Of a stretch of DNA of 5,919 nucleotides, positions 1 to 5,476 are shown piece after piece; position 1 is the first letter of the stretch, and each line of letters starts with the position of its first letter. The stretch lies in the NCBI GenBank assembly GCA_903871435.1, contig CAIQGU010000188.1, positions 1-5,919 on the forward strand. The letters run 5' to 3'. The notes under the pieces are model-generated. The model saw only the letters and a program-made list of their open reading frames with translations, had not been told where the DNA came from and did no database searches. Source of the stretch: an uncultured Burkholderiales bacterium. GTDB lineage: Bacteria; Pseudomonadota; Gammaproteobacteria; Burkholderiales; Burkholderiaceae_F. The translations under genes and the position numbers were made by a program.

Positions 1-33
1 GAGCCGCCGCCGAGCCGCCGCCGAACCGCCGCT
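1..33. repeat. 11-bp GC-rich tandem repeat at the window edge
   Basis: GAGCCGCCGCC occurs twice exactly, at 1-11 and 12-22, followed by a third copy at 23-33 with two changes (GAACCGCCGCT). More decayed GAGCC-type sequence continues to about 52. The repeat falls where gltD should encode the linker between its N-terminal Fe-S domain and its first Rossmann fold. Because 11 is not a multiple of 3, gaining or losing a unit would shift the reading frame. The repeat may extend to the left of the window, which cannot be seen. Confidence 0.6.
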
Positions 34-51
34 GCGCCGTCGAGCCACTGA

Positions 52-1134
52 ACCACCGGCCGCAGCGTTGCGGTCATTGGCAGCGGACCGGCAGGGCTGG
101 CATGTGCGCAGCAGCTGGCTCGCGCCGGGCACGCCGTGACCGTCTTCGAGAAGAACGACGCGCCGGGCGGACTCCTGCGCTACGGAATTCCCGATTTCAA
201 AATGGAGAAGTCGCACATCGACCGGCGGGTGGAGCAGATGCGCCAGGAAGGCGTGGTCTTCCGCAACGGCGTGCTGGTCCAAGGCGATGCGCCGGCCGAC
301 CTCGGCACTGTGCTGTGCACGGCCGGCCAGCGCATCAGCGCGAGCCGCGTGATCGAGGACTTCGACGCCGTCGTCCTGGCTGGCGGCGCCGAAGCGCCGC
401 GCGACCTTGGCGTACCCGGCCGGGGCTTGCAGGGCGTGCACTTCGCGCTGGAGTTCCTCACGGCGCAAAATCGCGTCGTCAGCGGCCAGGAAGTACCGGG
501 ACAGATCATCGCGCGCGACCGTCATGTAATTGTCATCGGCGGTGGCGACACCGGCTCGGACTGCGTTGGCACCTCCAACCGCCATGGGGCCCGCTCGGTA
601 ACGCAACTGGAACTGCTCCCGCAGCCGCCGGCGTCCGAGAACAAGTCGCTGACTTGGCCCTACTGGCCGGTGCGCCTGCGTACCTCGAGTTCGCATGAGG
701 AAGGCTGCGAGCGCGACTGGTCCATCACCACCAAGCGATTCCGCGATGACGGCAATGGCCGGGTGCAGGCCCTGGTGGCGGCGCGCGTGGAGTGGCAGCG
801 CGACCCCGTAACCGGCCAGTCCAGGATGGTGGAAATTCCCGATTCAGAGTTCGAACTGCCGGCCGATCTCGTCTTGCTGGCCATGGGATTCGTCTCGCCC
901 CTGGCTTCGGTCCTGGAGGCCTTTGGCGTGGAGAAGGATGCGCGCGCGAATGTCCGCGCAGCCACGGAAGAGGGTGGGGCACAGTTGCCGTACGCCACCT
1001 CGCGGCCCAAGGTTTTTGCGGCCGGCGATATGCGCCGTGGCCAATCGCTGGTGGTCTGGGCCATACGCGAAGGGCGGCAATGCGCGCGCGCGGTGGATGC
1101 GTTTCTCATGGGTTCCTCGGATCTGCCGCGTTGA
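52..1134 (+). CDS. gltD: Glutamate synthase (NADPH) small subunit GltD, 5'-truncated and possibly disrupted
   Basis: This is the beta subunit of glutamate synthase, which uses FAD and Fe-S clusters to pass electrons from NADPH to the large subunit GltB for making glutamate from glutamine and 2-oxoglutarate. The frame shows the FAD-binding Rossmann motif [12 protein letters not shown] (67-102), then [15 protein letters not shown], a second, NADPH-binding motif [13 protein letters not shown] (526-564), the family block [15 protein letters not shown], and the C-terminal [20 protein letters not shown], ending at TGA 1132-1134. About 360 codons are visible; the family is usually about 470-490 residues, so the N-terminal roughly 130-150 residues with the cysteine clusters are missing. 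The same frame has TGA at 49-51, just before the Rossmann fold. The first ordinary start codon after it is GTG 136, which would cut off the FAD motif, so 136 is unlikely to be a true start. Either this is a pseudogene or frameshift, or the left-edge sequence has an error. Identity is very secure; intactness is not. Confidence 0.9.
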   Translation, partial: TTGRSVAVIGSGPAGLACAQQLARAGHAVTVFEKNDAPGGLLRYGIPDFKMEKSHIDRRVEQMRQEGVVFRNGVLVQGDAPADLGTVLCTAGQRISASRVIEDFDAVVLAGGAEAPRDLGVPGRGLQGVHFALEFLTAQNRVVSGQEVPGQIIARDRHVIVIGGGDTGSDCVGTSNRHGARSVTQLELLPQPPASENKSLTWPYWPVRLRTSSSHEEGCERDWSITTKRFRDDGNGRVQALVAARVEWQRDPVTGQSRMVEIPDSEFELPADLVLLAMGFVSPLASVLEAFGVEKDARANVRAATEEGGAQLPYATSRPKVFAAGDMRRGQSLVVWAIREGRQCARAVDAFLMGSSDLPR

Positions 1135-1150
1135 GCCGCGCTTGAGCCAT

Positions 1151-1180
1151 GGCGGTGGCCCCGGTGCCGGGCCACCCGCC
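1151..1180 (+). terminator. Strong hairpin after gltD, possible terminator without a T-tract
   Basis: GGTGGCCC (1154-1161) and GGGCCACC (1169-1176) are perfect inverted repeats around a 7-base loop. With a bulged C at 1177, three more pairs (GGC 1151-1153 with GCC 1178-1180) lengthen the stem to 11 pairs. It starts 16 bases after the gltD stop. No run of T follows, so it is not a textbook intrinsic terminator. It could instead stabilise the gltD 3' end or affect the promoter next to it. The structure is seen directly; the function is inferred. Confidence 0.4.
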
Positions 1181-1187
1181 GGTCCTA

Positions 1188-1196
1188 TGCGACAAT
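1188..1196 (+). promoter_or_regulatory. Candidate extended -10 promoter for the mla operon
   Basis: TGC followed by GACAAT (1191-1196) gives a TGn extended -10 with a hexamer close to TATAAT. The -35 position (about 1168-1173, CGGGCC) is poor and lies inside the hairpin's right arm. A start of transcription near 1203 would give a leader of about 48 bases before the preferred mlaF start at 1251. This box would fall inside the gene if mlaF began at 1149, which argues for the later start. Prediction by eye only. Confidence 0.35.
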
Positions 1197-1250
1197 CTCG
1201 CGGGCCGTCGCCGCCTGCCCATCCTCCAAGCCGGTGTAAAGGAATTGTCG

Positions 1251-2084
1251 TTGCCGCAAGCGCCAGGATCCCCTATTGCCCAGCCCGATGACGTGCTGGT
1301 CAGCATCCAGGACGTTACATTCGGTTACGACAGCCGGGTGGTCCTATCGCATGTCTCGCTGGACTTCGCGCGCGGCAAGCTCATCGCCATCATGGGAAGT
1401 TCGGGCTGCGGCAAGACCACCCTGCTGCGCCTGATCGGTGGCGTGGTGACGCCGCAAAGCGGCCGCATCCTCTTCTCGGGCGCCGCTGTCGATACCGCTG
1501 ACCGCGCCGCCCTGTACGCCTTGCGCCGCCGCATGGGCATGCTGTTCCAGTTCGGCGCGCTCTTCACCGATCTTTCCGTCTTTGAAAACGTGGCCTTTCC
1601 GCTGCGCGAGCACACGACGCTGTCCGAGACCATGATTCGCGACATCGTCCTCATGAAGCTCGACTCCGTGGGCCTGCGGGGGGCCGCTGCCCTGGGCATA
1701 TCGCAGATCTCGGGCGGCATGGCGCGGCGCGTTGCGCTGGCCCGCGCCGTTGCGCTTGATCCGGAAATCATCATGTATGACGAACCGTTCACCGGACTCG
1801 ACCCCATCTCGCTCGGCGTTACCGCCAATCTCATACGTCGCCTCAACGATGCCACCGGCGCCACATCGCTCATCGTCTCGCACGACGTCGAGGAATGTTT
1901 TCAGATCTGCGATTACGCCTACCTGATGTCCGCGGGACGAGTTATCGCGCATGGCACGCCGCAGGAACTCAAGGCGTCCGAGGAGCCCGAAGTGCGCCAG
2001 TTCATCCGCGGCGAGCCGGACGGCCCGGTCAAGTTCCACTACCCCGCCCCGCCCATGGCCCAGGAATTGGGGATATCCCCATGA
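1251..2084 (+). CDS. mlaF: Phospholipid ABC transporter ATP-binding protein MlaF
   Basis: This is the cytoplasmic ATPase that powers the MlaFEDB inner-membrane complex in retrograde/anterograde phospholipid transfer. From TTG 1251 the protein has 277 residues, close to E. coli MlaF (269). It shows Walker A GSSGCGKTT (49-57), Q-loop Gln100 in LFQFGALF, signature ISGGMARR (153-160), Walker B IIMYDE (173-178, Asp177 and catalytic Glu178), D-loop GLDP and H-loop His211 in IVSHD. The SGGMARR signature and the DEPFTGLDP block are typical of MlaF/Ttg2A. The open frame reaches back to ATG 1149, but the first residues from there resemble no ABC domain. AAAGGA at 1238-1243 lies 7 bases before TTG 1251; the alternative TTG 1245 is only 1 base away from it, and GTG 1293 would remove residues of the first strand. 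The signature has Ile in place of the usual Leu. It is the first gene of the mla operon. Confidence 0.95.
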   Translation: MPQAPGSPIAQPDDVLVSIQDVTFGYDSRVVLSHVSLDFARGKLIAIMGSSGCGKTTLLRLIGGVVTPQSGRILFSGAAVDTADRAALYALRRRMGMLFQFGALFTDLSVFENVAFPLREHTTLSETMIRDIVLMKLDSVGLRGAAALGISQISGGMARRVALARAVALDPEIIMYDEPFTGLDPISLGVTANLIRRLNDATGATSLIVSHDVEECFQICDYAYLMSAGRVIAHGTPQELKASEEPEVRQFIRGEPDGPVKFHYPAPPMAQELGISP

Positions 2085-2098
2085 AGCGCATAGCGTGA
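2081..2098 (+). other. Five-codon mini-ORF overlapping the mlaF stop
   Basis: ATG at 2081 overlaps the mlaF stop as ATGA and reads MKRIA before TGA at 2096-2098, ten bases ahead of the mlaE start. It might let ribosomes leaving mlaF reinitiate and hand on to mlaE, but an overlap this short can arise by chance. The purine-rich GTGAAG at 2095-2100, which overlaps its end, is the only plausible ribosome site for mlaE. Confidence 0.2.
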
Positions 2099-2108
2099 AG
2101 CTGCCAGC

Positions 2109-2897
2109 ATGAATCCCGCCACCATTGCCGCAGCCCTGGGCCGTGCCGTCATCGATCGCCTCGCCGGACTTGGCCACGCCGCCATCTTTTTTGGCGATCT
2201 CGTGCGTCACATGTTTTCCAGTTTGCGCCGGCCCTACCTGACCATCGTGCAGGTCCATGCCATCGGCAACCGGTCGCTCATCATCATCGCGGCCTCCGGC
2301 GCCGCCGTCGGTCTCGTGCTTGCCCTCCAGGGTTACCTCACCTTGAGCCGCTACGGCCAGGCGGAGTCGCTGGGGCTGCTGGTCGCCCTTGCCCTGGTGC
2401 GCGAGCTGGGTCCGGTGATCACGGCACTGCTGTACGCTGGCCGCGCCGGCACCTCGCTCACCGCCGAGATCGGCCTCATGAAGGCGGGCGAGCAGCTGGT
2501 AGCCATGGAGATGATGGCCGTGGATCCGCGGGTGCGCGTCCTTTCGCCCCGTTTTCTCGCCGGCGTGTTTGCCATGCCGCTGCTGGGCGCCGTTTTTTCG
2601 GCGGTGGGCATACTGGCGGCATATGTCGTGGGCGTGTGGATGATCGGCATCGACGAAGGCCAGTTCTGGTCGCAGATGCAGGGCGGCGTCGACGTGGTCA
2701 AGGACGTGGGCAATGGCATCATCAAGACGCTGGTGTTCGGTATCGCCTCTACGTTCATCGCGCTGTACGTGGGCTATGAGTCCAAGGCCACGCCCGAAGG
2801 CGTGGCGCTGGCAACCACACGCACGGTCGTGATCTCGTCGCTGTCGGTGCTTTTCCTGGACTTCATACTCACGGCGCTGATGTTCACCTCGCCCTGA
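2109..2897 (+). CDS. mlaE: Phospholipid ABC transporter permease MlaE
   Basis: This is the integral inner-membrane subunit of the Mla complex; it forms the dimeric lipid-binding cavity beneath the MlaD ring and couples to MlaF. Its 262 residues match the family's usual length of about 260. An amphipathic N-terminal segment comes first, then hydrophobic segments at about 57-78, 86-112, 146-180, 204-223 and 238-260. The hallmark RELGPVITALLYAGRAG with following SLTAEIG (98-122) and the MKAGEQLVAMEMMAVDP block (124-140) are the conserved MlaE coupling region. The start ATG 2109 has a weak GTGAAG ribosome site 8 bases upstream and lies 24 bases after the mlaF stop, so it is probably co-transcribed with mlaF. 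No truncation or unusual residues are seen. Confidence 0.95.
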   Translation: MNPATIAAALGRAVIDRLAGLGHAAIFFGDLVRHMFSSLRRPYLTIVQVHAIGNRSLIIIAASGAAVGLVLALQGYLTLSRYGQAESLGLLVALALVRELGPVITALLYAGRAGTSLTAEIGLMKAGEQLVAMEMMAVDPRVRVLSPRFLAGVFAMPLLGAVFSAVGILAAYVVGVWMIGIDEGQFWSQMQGGVDVVKDVGNGIIKTLVFGIASTFIALYVGYESKATPEGVALATTRTVVISSLSVLFLDFILTALMFTSP

Positions 2898-2937
2898 TCG
2901 GCGCGCGCGGCGCGGAGCCGCAAACCAACACGGGAAT

Positions 2938-2942
2938 AGGGA
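2938..2942 (+). promoter_or_regulatory. Ribosome binding site of mlaD
   Basis: AGGGA lies 7 bases before ATG 2950, the clearest ribosome site in the operon. It fixes the mlaD start at the residue just before the membrane anchor. The 52-base gap after mlaE holds nothing else convincing. Confidence 0.6.
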
Positions 2943-2949
2943 AAATCGC

Positions 2950-3432
2950 ATGGGCAAGAAACAGACGGAAGTCCTGGTGGGCGGGTTCGTGGTGCTGGGC
3001 ATGCTGGCCATACTCTTCCTGGCGCTCAAGTCCGCCAATCTGGCGAGCTTCTCCTTCAACGCAACGTATCGCGTGCTGGCGCGTTTCGACGAGATCGGCG
3101 GACTCAAGGTCCAGGCCCCGGTCAAGAGCGCCGGCGTCACGGTGGGGCGCATCGCCGAGATCAGCTTCGACAACAAGACCTTCCAGGCCCTGGTCGCACT
3201 CGACATCGATCGCCGCTACGCATTCCCCACCGACAGTTCGGCCAAGGTGCTCACCGCCGGCCTGCTGGGTGACAAGTACGTCGGCATCGAGGCCGGGGGT
3301 GATGACAAGAACATCCAGGCTGGCGAATCCATCAAGATGACCCAGTCGGCCATCGTCCTGGAGAACCTGATCGGCCAGTTTCTCTACAACAAGGCGGGTG
3401 ATTCCGCCAAGGACGGGGCAGCCAAGAAATGA
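2950..3432 (+). CDS. mlaD: MCE-domain phospholipid-binding protein MlaD
   Basis: MlaD is anchored in the inner membrane by one N-terminal helix and forms a hexameric periplasmic ring that passes lipid between MlaE and MlaC. The protein has 160 residues: a short cytoplasmic MGKKQTE, a transmembrane helix at about 8-27, and an MCE domain at about 39-117 with the conserved FDEIGGLKVQAPVKSAGVTVG segment (46-66) and the AGLLGDKYVGIE loop (103-114). The C-terminal part SAIVLENLIGQFLYNK (133-148) is the hydrophobic helix that lines the ring's pore in MlaD proteins. It is somewhat shorter than E. coli MlaD (183 residues), mainly in the C-terminal tail, which ends in a Lys/Ala/Asp-rich stretch. Its stop overlaps the first mlaA ATG by four bases. 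Confidence 0.95.
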   Translation: MGKKQTEVLVGGFVVLGMLAILFLALKSANLASFSFNATYRVLARFDEIGGLKVQAPVKSAGVTVGRIAEISFDNKTFQALVALDIDRRYAFPTDSSAKVLTAGLLGDKYVGIEAGGDDKNIQAGESIKMTQSAIVLENLIGQFLYNKAGDSAKDGAAKK

Positions 3433-4337
3433 ATTCCTTCATCTCGGAATACGGGGCAATGCGCCCGGCGCTCGCGCACCCGGCACAGCCCGCCCTGCGG
3501 CGCCTGGGTTTCTGGTCCCTGTTGTGCGCGGCGCTGCTGGCCGCGGGCGGCTGCGCCAGCATCCCACCCAATGCCGGCAACAATCCGGTGGACCCGCTCG
3601 AACGCCTCAATCGCCACGTCTACGCCTTCAATGACGGATTTGACCGGGCCGTCGCGCAACCCGTGGCGCGTGGCTATACCAGCGTTGTTCCCCGGCCGGC
3701 GCGCGACTGCGTCGCCAATTTCTTCGCCAATCTCGGCGAAGTCACCAATATCGTGAACGCGGCGCTGCAGTTCAACGTCACCGATGCCGCCAGCGATACC
3801 GGCCGCCTGCTGGTCAACTCCACTGCAGGCCTGCTGGGATGTTTCGACGTCGCCAAGGGCATGGGCCTCGAGCGCAACCGGCAGGACTTCGGCATCACCT
3901 TGGGCAAATGGGGCCTGCCGCCCGGTCCGTATATCGTCCTGCCTTTCTATGGCCCCAGCTCTGTGCGCGATGCGATCGGCGAGGTGCCCGATTACTACAC
4001 GGATCCGGTGCGCCTCGTGAACCCGAAGACCGACTATTACCTGATTTACGGCGTACGCTTCGTCGACCGGCGGTCACAGTTCCTCGACACCGGCAACCTT
4101 GTCAATGACGCCGCCCTGGATCCGTATGGCTTCGTCCGCGATGGCTACCTGCAGCGCCGCCGCTCGCGCATATACGATGGCAACCCGCCGCCTGCCAAGA
4201 TCGAAGATGATCCGGATAGCCCGGATTTCAAGGATCCAGGCGGTGAAGCCAAGTCTGCCGCTGGGGCTGCCACCGCGGGCAAGCCTTCCGCCCCGGAGGC
4301 CAAGGAAAGCGCTACTTCCGGTGCGCAACACCATTGA
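3429..4337 (+). CDS. mlaA: Outer-membrane lipoprotein MlaA (VacJ)
   Basis: MlaA is an outer-membrane lipoprotein that, with a trimeric porin, extracts phospholipid from the outer leaflet and passes it to MlaC. The 302-residue product has an N-terminal basic region, a hydrophobic stretch (28-39) and a lipobox-like AGGC ending at Cys42; the next residue is Ala, as expected for outer-membrane sorting. The VacJ domain spans about 53-245: DPLERLNRHVYAFND (55-69), NFFANLGEVTNIVNAALQ (97-114), LLVNSTAGLLGCFDVA (127-142), DFGITLGKWGLPPGPYIVLPFYGPSSVRD (153-181) and DYYTDP (188-193). A polar Ala/Pro/Lys/Glu-rich tail of about 50 residues follows and looks disordered; E. coli MlaA has 251 residues. ATG 3429 overlaps the mlaD stop (ATGA) but has no ribosome site at normal spacing. 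ATG 3459 (residue 11), preceded by a GGGG run, would give a more usual signal peptide length. Function is secure; the start is uncertain. Confidence 0.93.
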   Translation: MNSFISEYGAMRPALAHPAQPALRRLGFWSLLCAALLAAGGCASIPPNAGNNPVDPLERLNRHVYAFNDGFDRAVAQPVARGYTSVVPRPARDCVANFFANLGEVTNIVNAALQFNVTDAASDTGRLLVNSTAGLLGCFDVAKGMGLERNRQDFGITLGKWGLPPGPYIVLPFYGPSSVRDAIGEVPDYYTDPVRLVNPKTDYYLIYGVRFVDRRSQFLDTGNLVNDAALDPYGFVRDGYLQRRRSRIYDGNPPPAKIEDDPDSPDFKDPGGEAKSAAGAATAGKPSAPEAKESATSGAQHH

Positions 4338-4356
4338 AGGTCACGACGCACGCATG

Positions 4357-4362
4357 AAAGGA
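4357..4362 (+). promoter_or_regulatory. Ribosome binding site that decides the mlaC start
   Basis: AAAGGA lies 6 bases before ATG 4369 and resembles the AAAGGA before mlaF. The alternative ATG 4354 sits directly before this motif and has only GAAGG (4336-4340) 13 bases upstream, too far for good use. This favours 4369. Confidence 0.5.
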
Positions 4363-4368
4363 TTCCGC

Positions 4369-5061
4369 ATGGCACGCCAATTCCTCACCTTGAAGCGCCG
4401 CACGGCGCATGCCGCCGCCGCGGCGCTGCTCGCCGCGCTGGCCTGCGGCGCCGAACCTGCCGCCGCCGCCGCCGCCGACACGCCGGCACCGGCGGCCATG
4501 GCTGCTGACGTCGCACCGGACACGATGATCCTCAACACGTCGATCGAAGTGCTCGATGCCATTCGCAACGACAAGGCCATCAAGGCGGGCGATTTCGACC
4601 GGGTGCAGAAACTGGTCAACGAGCGCATCCTGCCCAAGGTCGATTTCGACAAAATGACCCGGTTGTCCGTGGGACGCGCCTGGCGCACGGCAACGCCTGA
4701 GCAGCGCGCCACCCTCACGGAGCAGTTTCGCCTCCTGCTCATGCGCACCTACAGCGGCGCGCTATCGAAAGTCTCTGACCAGAAAGTGCGCCTGCGGCCG
4801 TCGCGCGACGAGGCCAGCGCCACGGACGTGATCGTTCGCACGCAGGTCGTGCCCAGCCAGGGCGACCCCATCGGCCTGGATTACCGCCTGGAAAAGACCG
4901 ACGCGGGCTGGAAGATCTACGACCTCAACATCCTGGGTGTCTGGCTGGTGGAAAATTATCGCAACGAGTTCGGCCAGACCCTGAACCAGGGCGGTGTCGA
5001 CGGCCTGATACAGGCGCTGACCAAGAAAAACCAGAGCCTGGCTGCCGGCGCCAAGCCCTGA
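4369..5061 (+). CDS. mlaC: Periplasmic phospholipid carrier MlaC (Ttg2D family)
   Basis: MlaC is a soluble periplasmic shuttle that carries phospholipid between MlaA at the outer membrane and MlaD at the inner membrane. From ATG 4369 it has 230 residues (E. coli MlaC 211). A signal peptide with basic KRR (9-11) and an Ala-rich core precedes a likely signal peptidase I site in the Ala run ending near residue 36. The mature domain shows the family features NERILPKVDFDKMTRLSVGRAWR (84-106), TPEQRATLTEQFRLLLMRTYSGAL (109-132), a conserved LDYRLEKTDAGWKIYDLNILGVWLVENYRNEF core (170-201) and QGGVDGLIQAL (207-217). The open frame extends upstream to 4099, but that part overlaps mlaA out of frame and is a shadow. 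Cys26 lacks Leu at -3, so a lipoprotein is unlikely. The gene lies 31 bases after the mlaA stop. The polyalanine stretches are unusually long but read without a frame break. Confidence 0.93.
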   Translation: MARQFLTLKRRTAHAAAAALLAALACGAEPAAAAAADTPAPAAMAADVAPDTMILNTSIEVLDAIRNDKAIKAGDFDRVQKLVNERILPKVDFDKMTRLSVGRAWRTATPEQRATLTEQFRLLLMRTYSGALSKVSDQKVRLRPSRDEASATDVIVRTQVVPSQGDPIGLDYRLEKTDAGWKIYDLNILGVWLVENYRNEFGQTLNQGGVDGLIQALTKKNQSLAAGAKP

Positions 5062-5101
5062 CCCCTGCGCGAACCGGCGCCCGCGCGCCACAACCGTACC
5101 C

Positions 5102-5371
5102 ATGAAACTCGAAACCGACACTATCACCAACCTCAACGCCGGGTCCATCCTTGCAATAGGCGCGGCAGCGATCCGCGCGGGTGACTGCACGATCGATTTC
5201 TCGGGGGTGCGGCGTTGCGATACGGCCGCCGTCGCCTGCGTCCTCGCGTGGCTGCGCCTTGCCGAGGCAGGCGGGCATCGCCTGGTGTTGGTGGCGACTC
5301 CGCCCGACCTTCTCAGCCTGGCCAAGTTGGGTGGCGTGGACGCGCTCCTCGCCGGTGCCGGACAGGCCTAG
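5102..5371 (+). CDS. mlaB: STAS-domain subunit MlaB
   Basis: MlaB is the small cytoplasmic STAS protein that binds MlaF and is needed for assembly and activity of the MlaFEDB transporter. The product has 89 residues (E. coli MlaB 97). It has the STAS pattern: a beta strand with TIDFSGVRRCDTAAVACVLAW (30-50), followed by a helix ending in an EAGGHRLVLV strand (55-64) and a TPPDLLSLAKLGGVDALL helix (66-83). Asp40-Thr41 align by eye with the Asp-Thr pair (Thr52) reported as important in E. coli MlaB. It lies 40 bases after mlaC and closes the operon. No clear ribosome site precedes ATG 5102; no better start is seen that keeps the STAS fold. Short STAS proteins are divergent, so the name rests partly on its position. 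Confidence 0.88.
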   Translation: MKLETDTITNLNAGSILAIGAAAIRAGDCTIDFSGVRRCDTAAVACVLAWLRLAEAGGHRLVLVATPPDLLSLAKLGGVDALLAGAGQA

Positions 5372-5390
5372 GGCGCCGCGGCCAACCACT

Positions 5391-5396
5391 TACAAT
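5391..5396 (+). promoter_or_regulatory. Candidate -10 box for the downstream ABC transporter gene
   Basis: TACAAT, one base from the consensus TATAAT, stands out in very GC-rich DNA 20 bases after the mlaB stop. The expected -35 region (about 5368-5373, CTAGGG) does not resemble TTGACA, so it would be a weak or activated promoter. A start near 5403 would give a leader of about 74 bases that contains the hairpin at 5418-5450. Prediction by eye only. Confidence 0.35.
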
Positions 5397-5417
5397 CCGC
5401 ACTTGCCTTGACCCCGC

Positions 5418-5450
5418 CCTCGGCCCGGACCCCCGGGTCAGGGCCCGAGG
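5418..5450 (+). promoter_or_regulatory. Long GC-rich hairpin ahead of the last gene
   Basis: The left arm at 5418-5432 (CCTCGGCCCGGACCC) pairs with the right arm at 5435-5450 (GGGTCAGGGCCCGAGG), with one unpaired G and one mismatch. In practice the loop would be about 6 bases. No T-run follows (CGCCGCCAAAG), so it is not a classical terminator. It may end or attenuate read-through from the mla operon, or fold in the leader of the next gene and affect its expression. Confidence 0.35.
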
Positions 5451-5476
5451 CGCCGCCAAAGTTCATCCCCTCATCC

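Noticed and set aside
102..698. 198-residue open frame in frame 3 over gltD
   Set aside because: It is Arg/Ala-rich with no recognisable motif, and the gltD frame carries clear conserved motifs over the same bases. It could only matter if gltD upstream is read in this frame before a shift near 50.
2898..2930. GC-rich partly palindromic stretch after mlaE
   Set aside because: Only short CGGC/GCCG arms; too weak to call a terminator, and mlaD follows with a good ribosome site.
1344..3206. 620-residue open frame on the - strand opposite mlaF, mlaE and part of mlaD
   Set aside because: It has low-complexity His/Arg/Gly-rich composition, crosses three well-supported genes, and is the kind of stop-poor antisense frame that high GC produces.
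4099..4368. Longer N-terminus for mlaC
   Set aside because: It overlaps the mlaA coding end in another frame, resembles no signal peptide, and has no ribosome site; AAAGGA marks ATG 4369.
4444..4446. Cys26 of MlaC as a lipidation site
   Set aside because: The preceding residues (ALA) lack Leu at -3, and MlaC proteins are soluble periplasmic carriers.
5076..5089. Short inverted repeat GGCGC/GCGCC between mlaC and mlaB
   Set aside because: A five-pair stem in GC-rich DNA is expected by chance, and no T-run follows.
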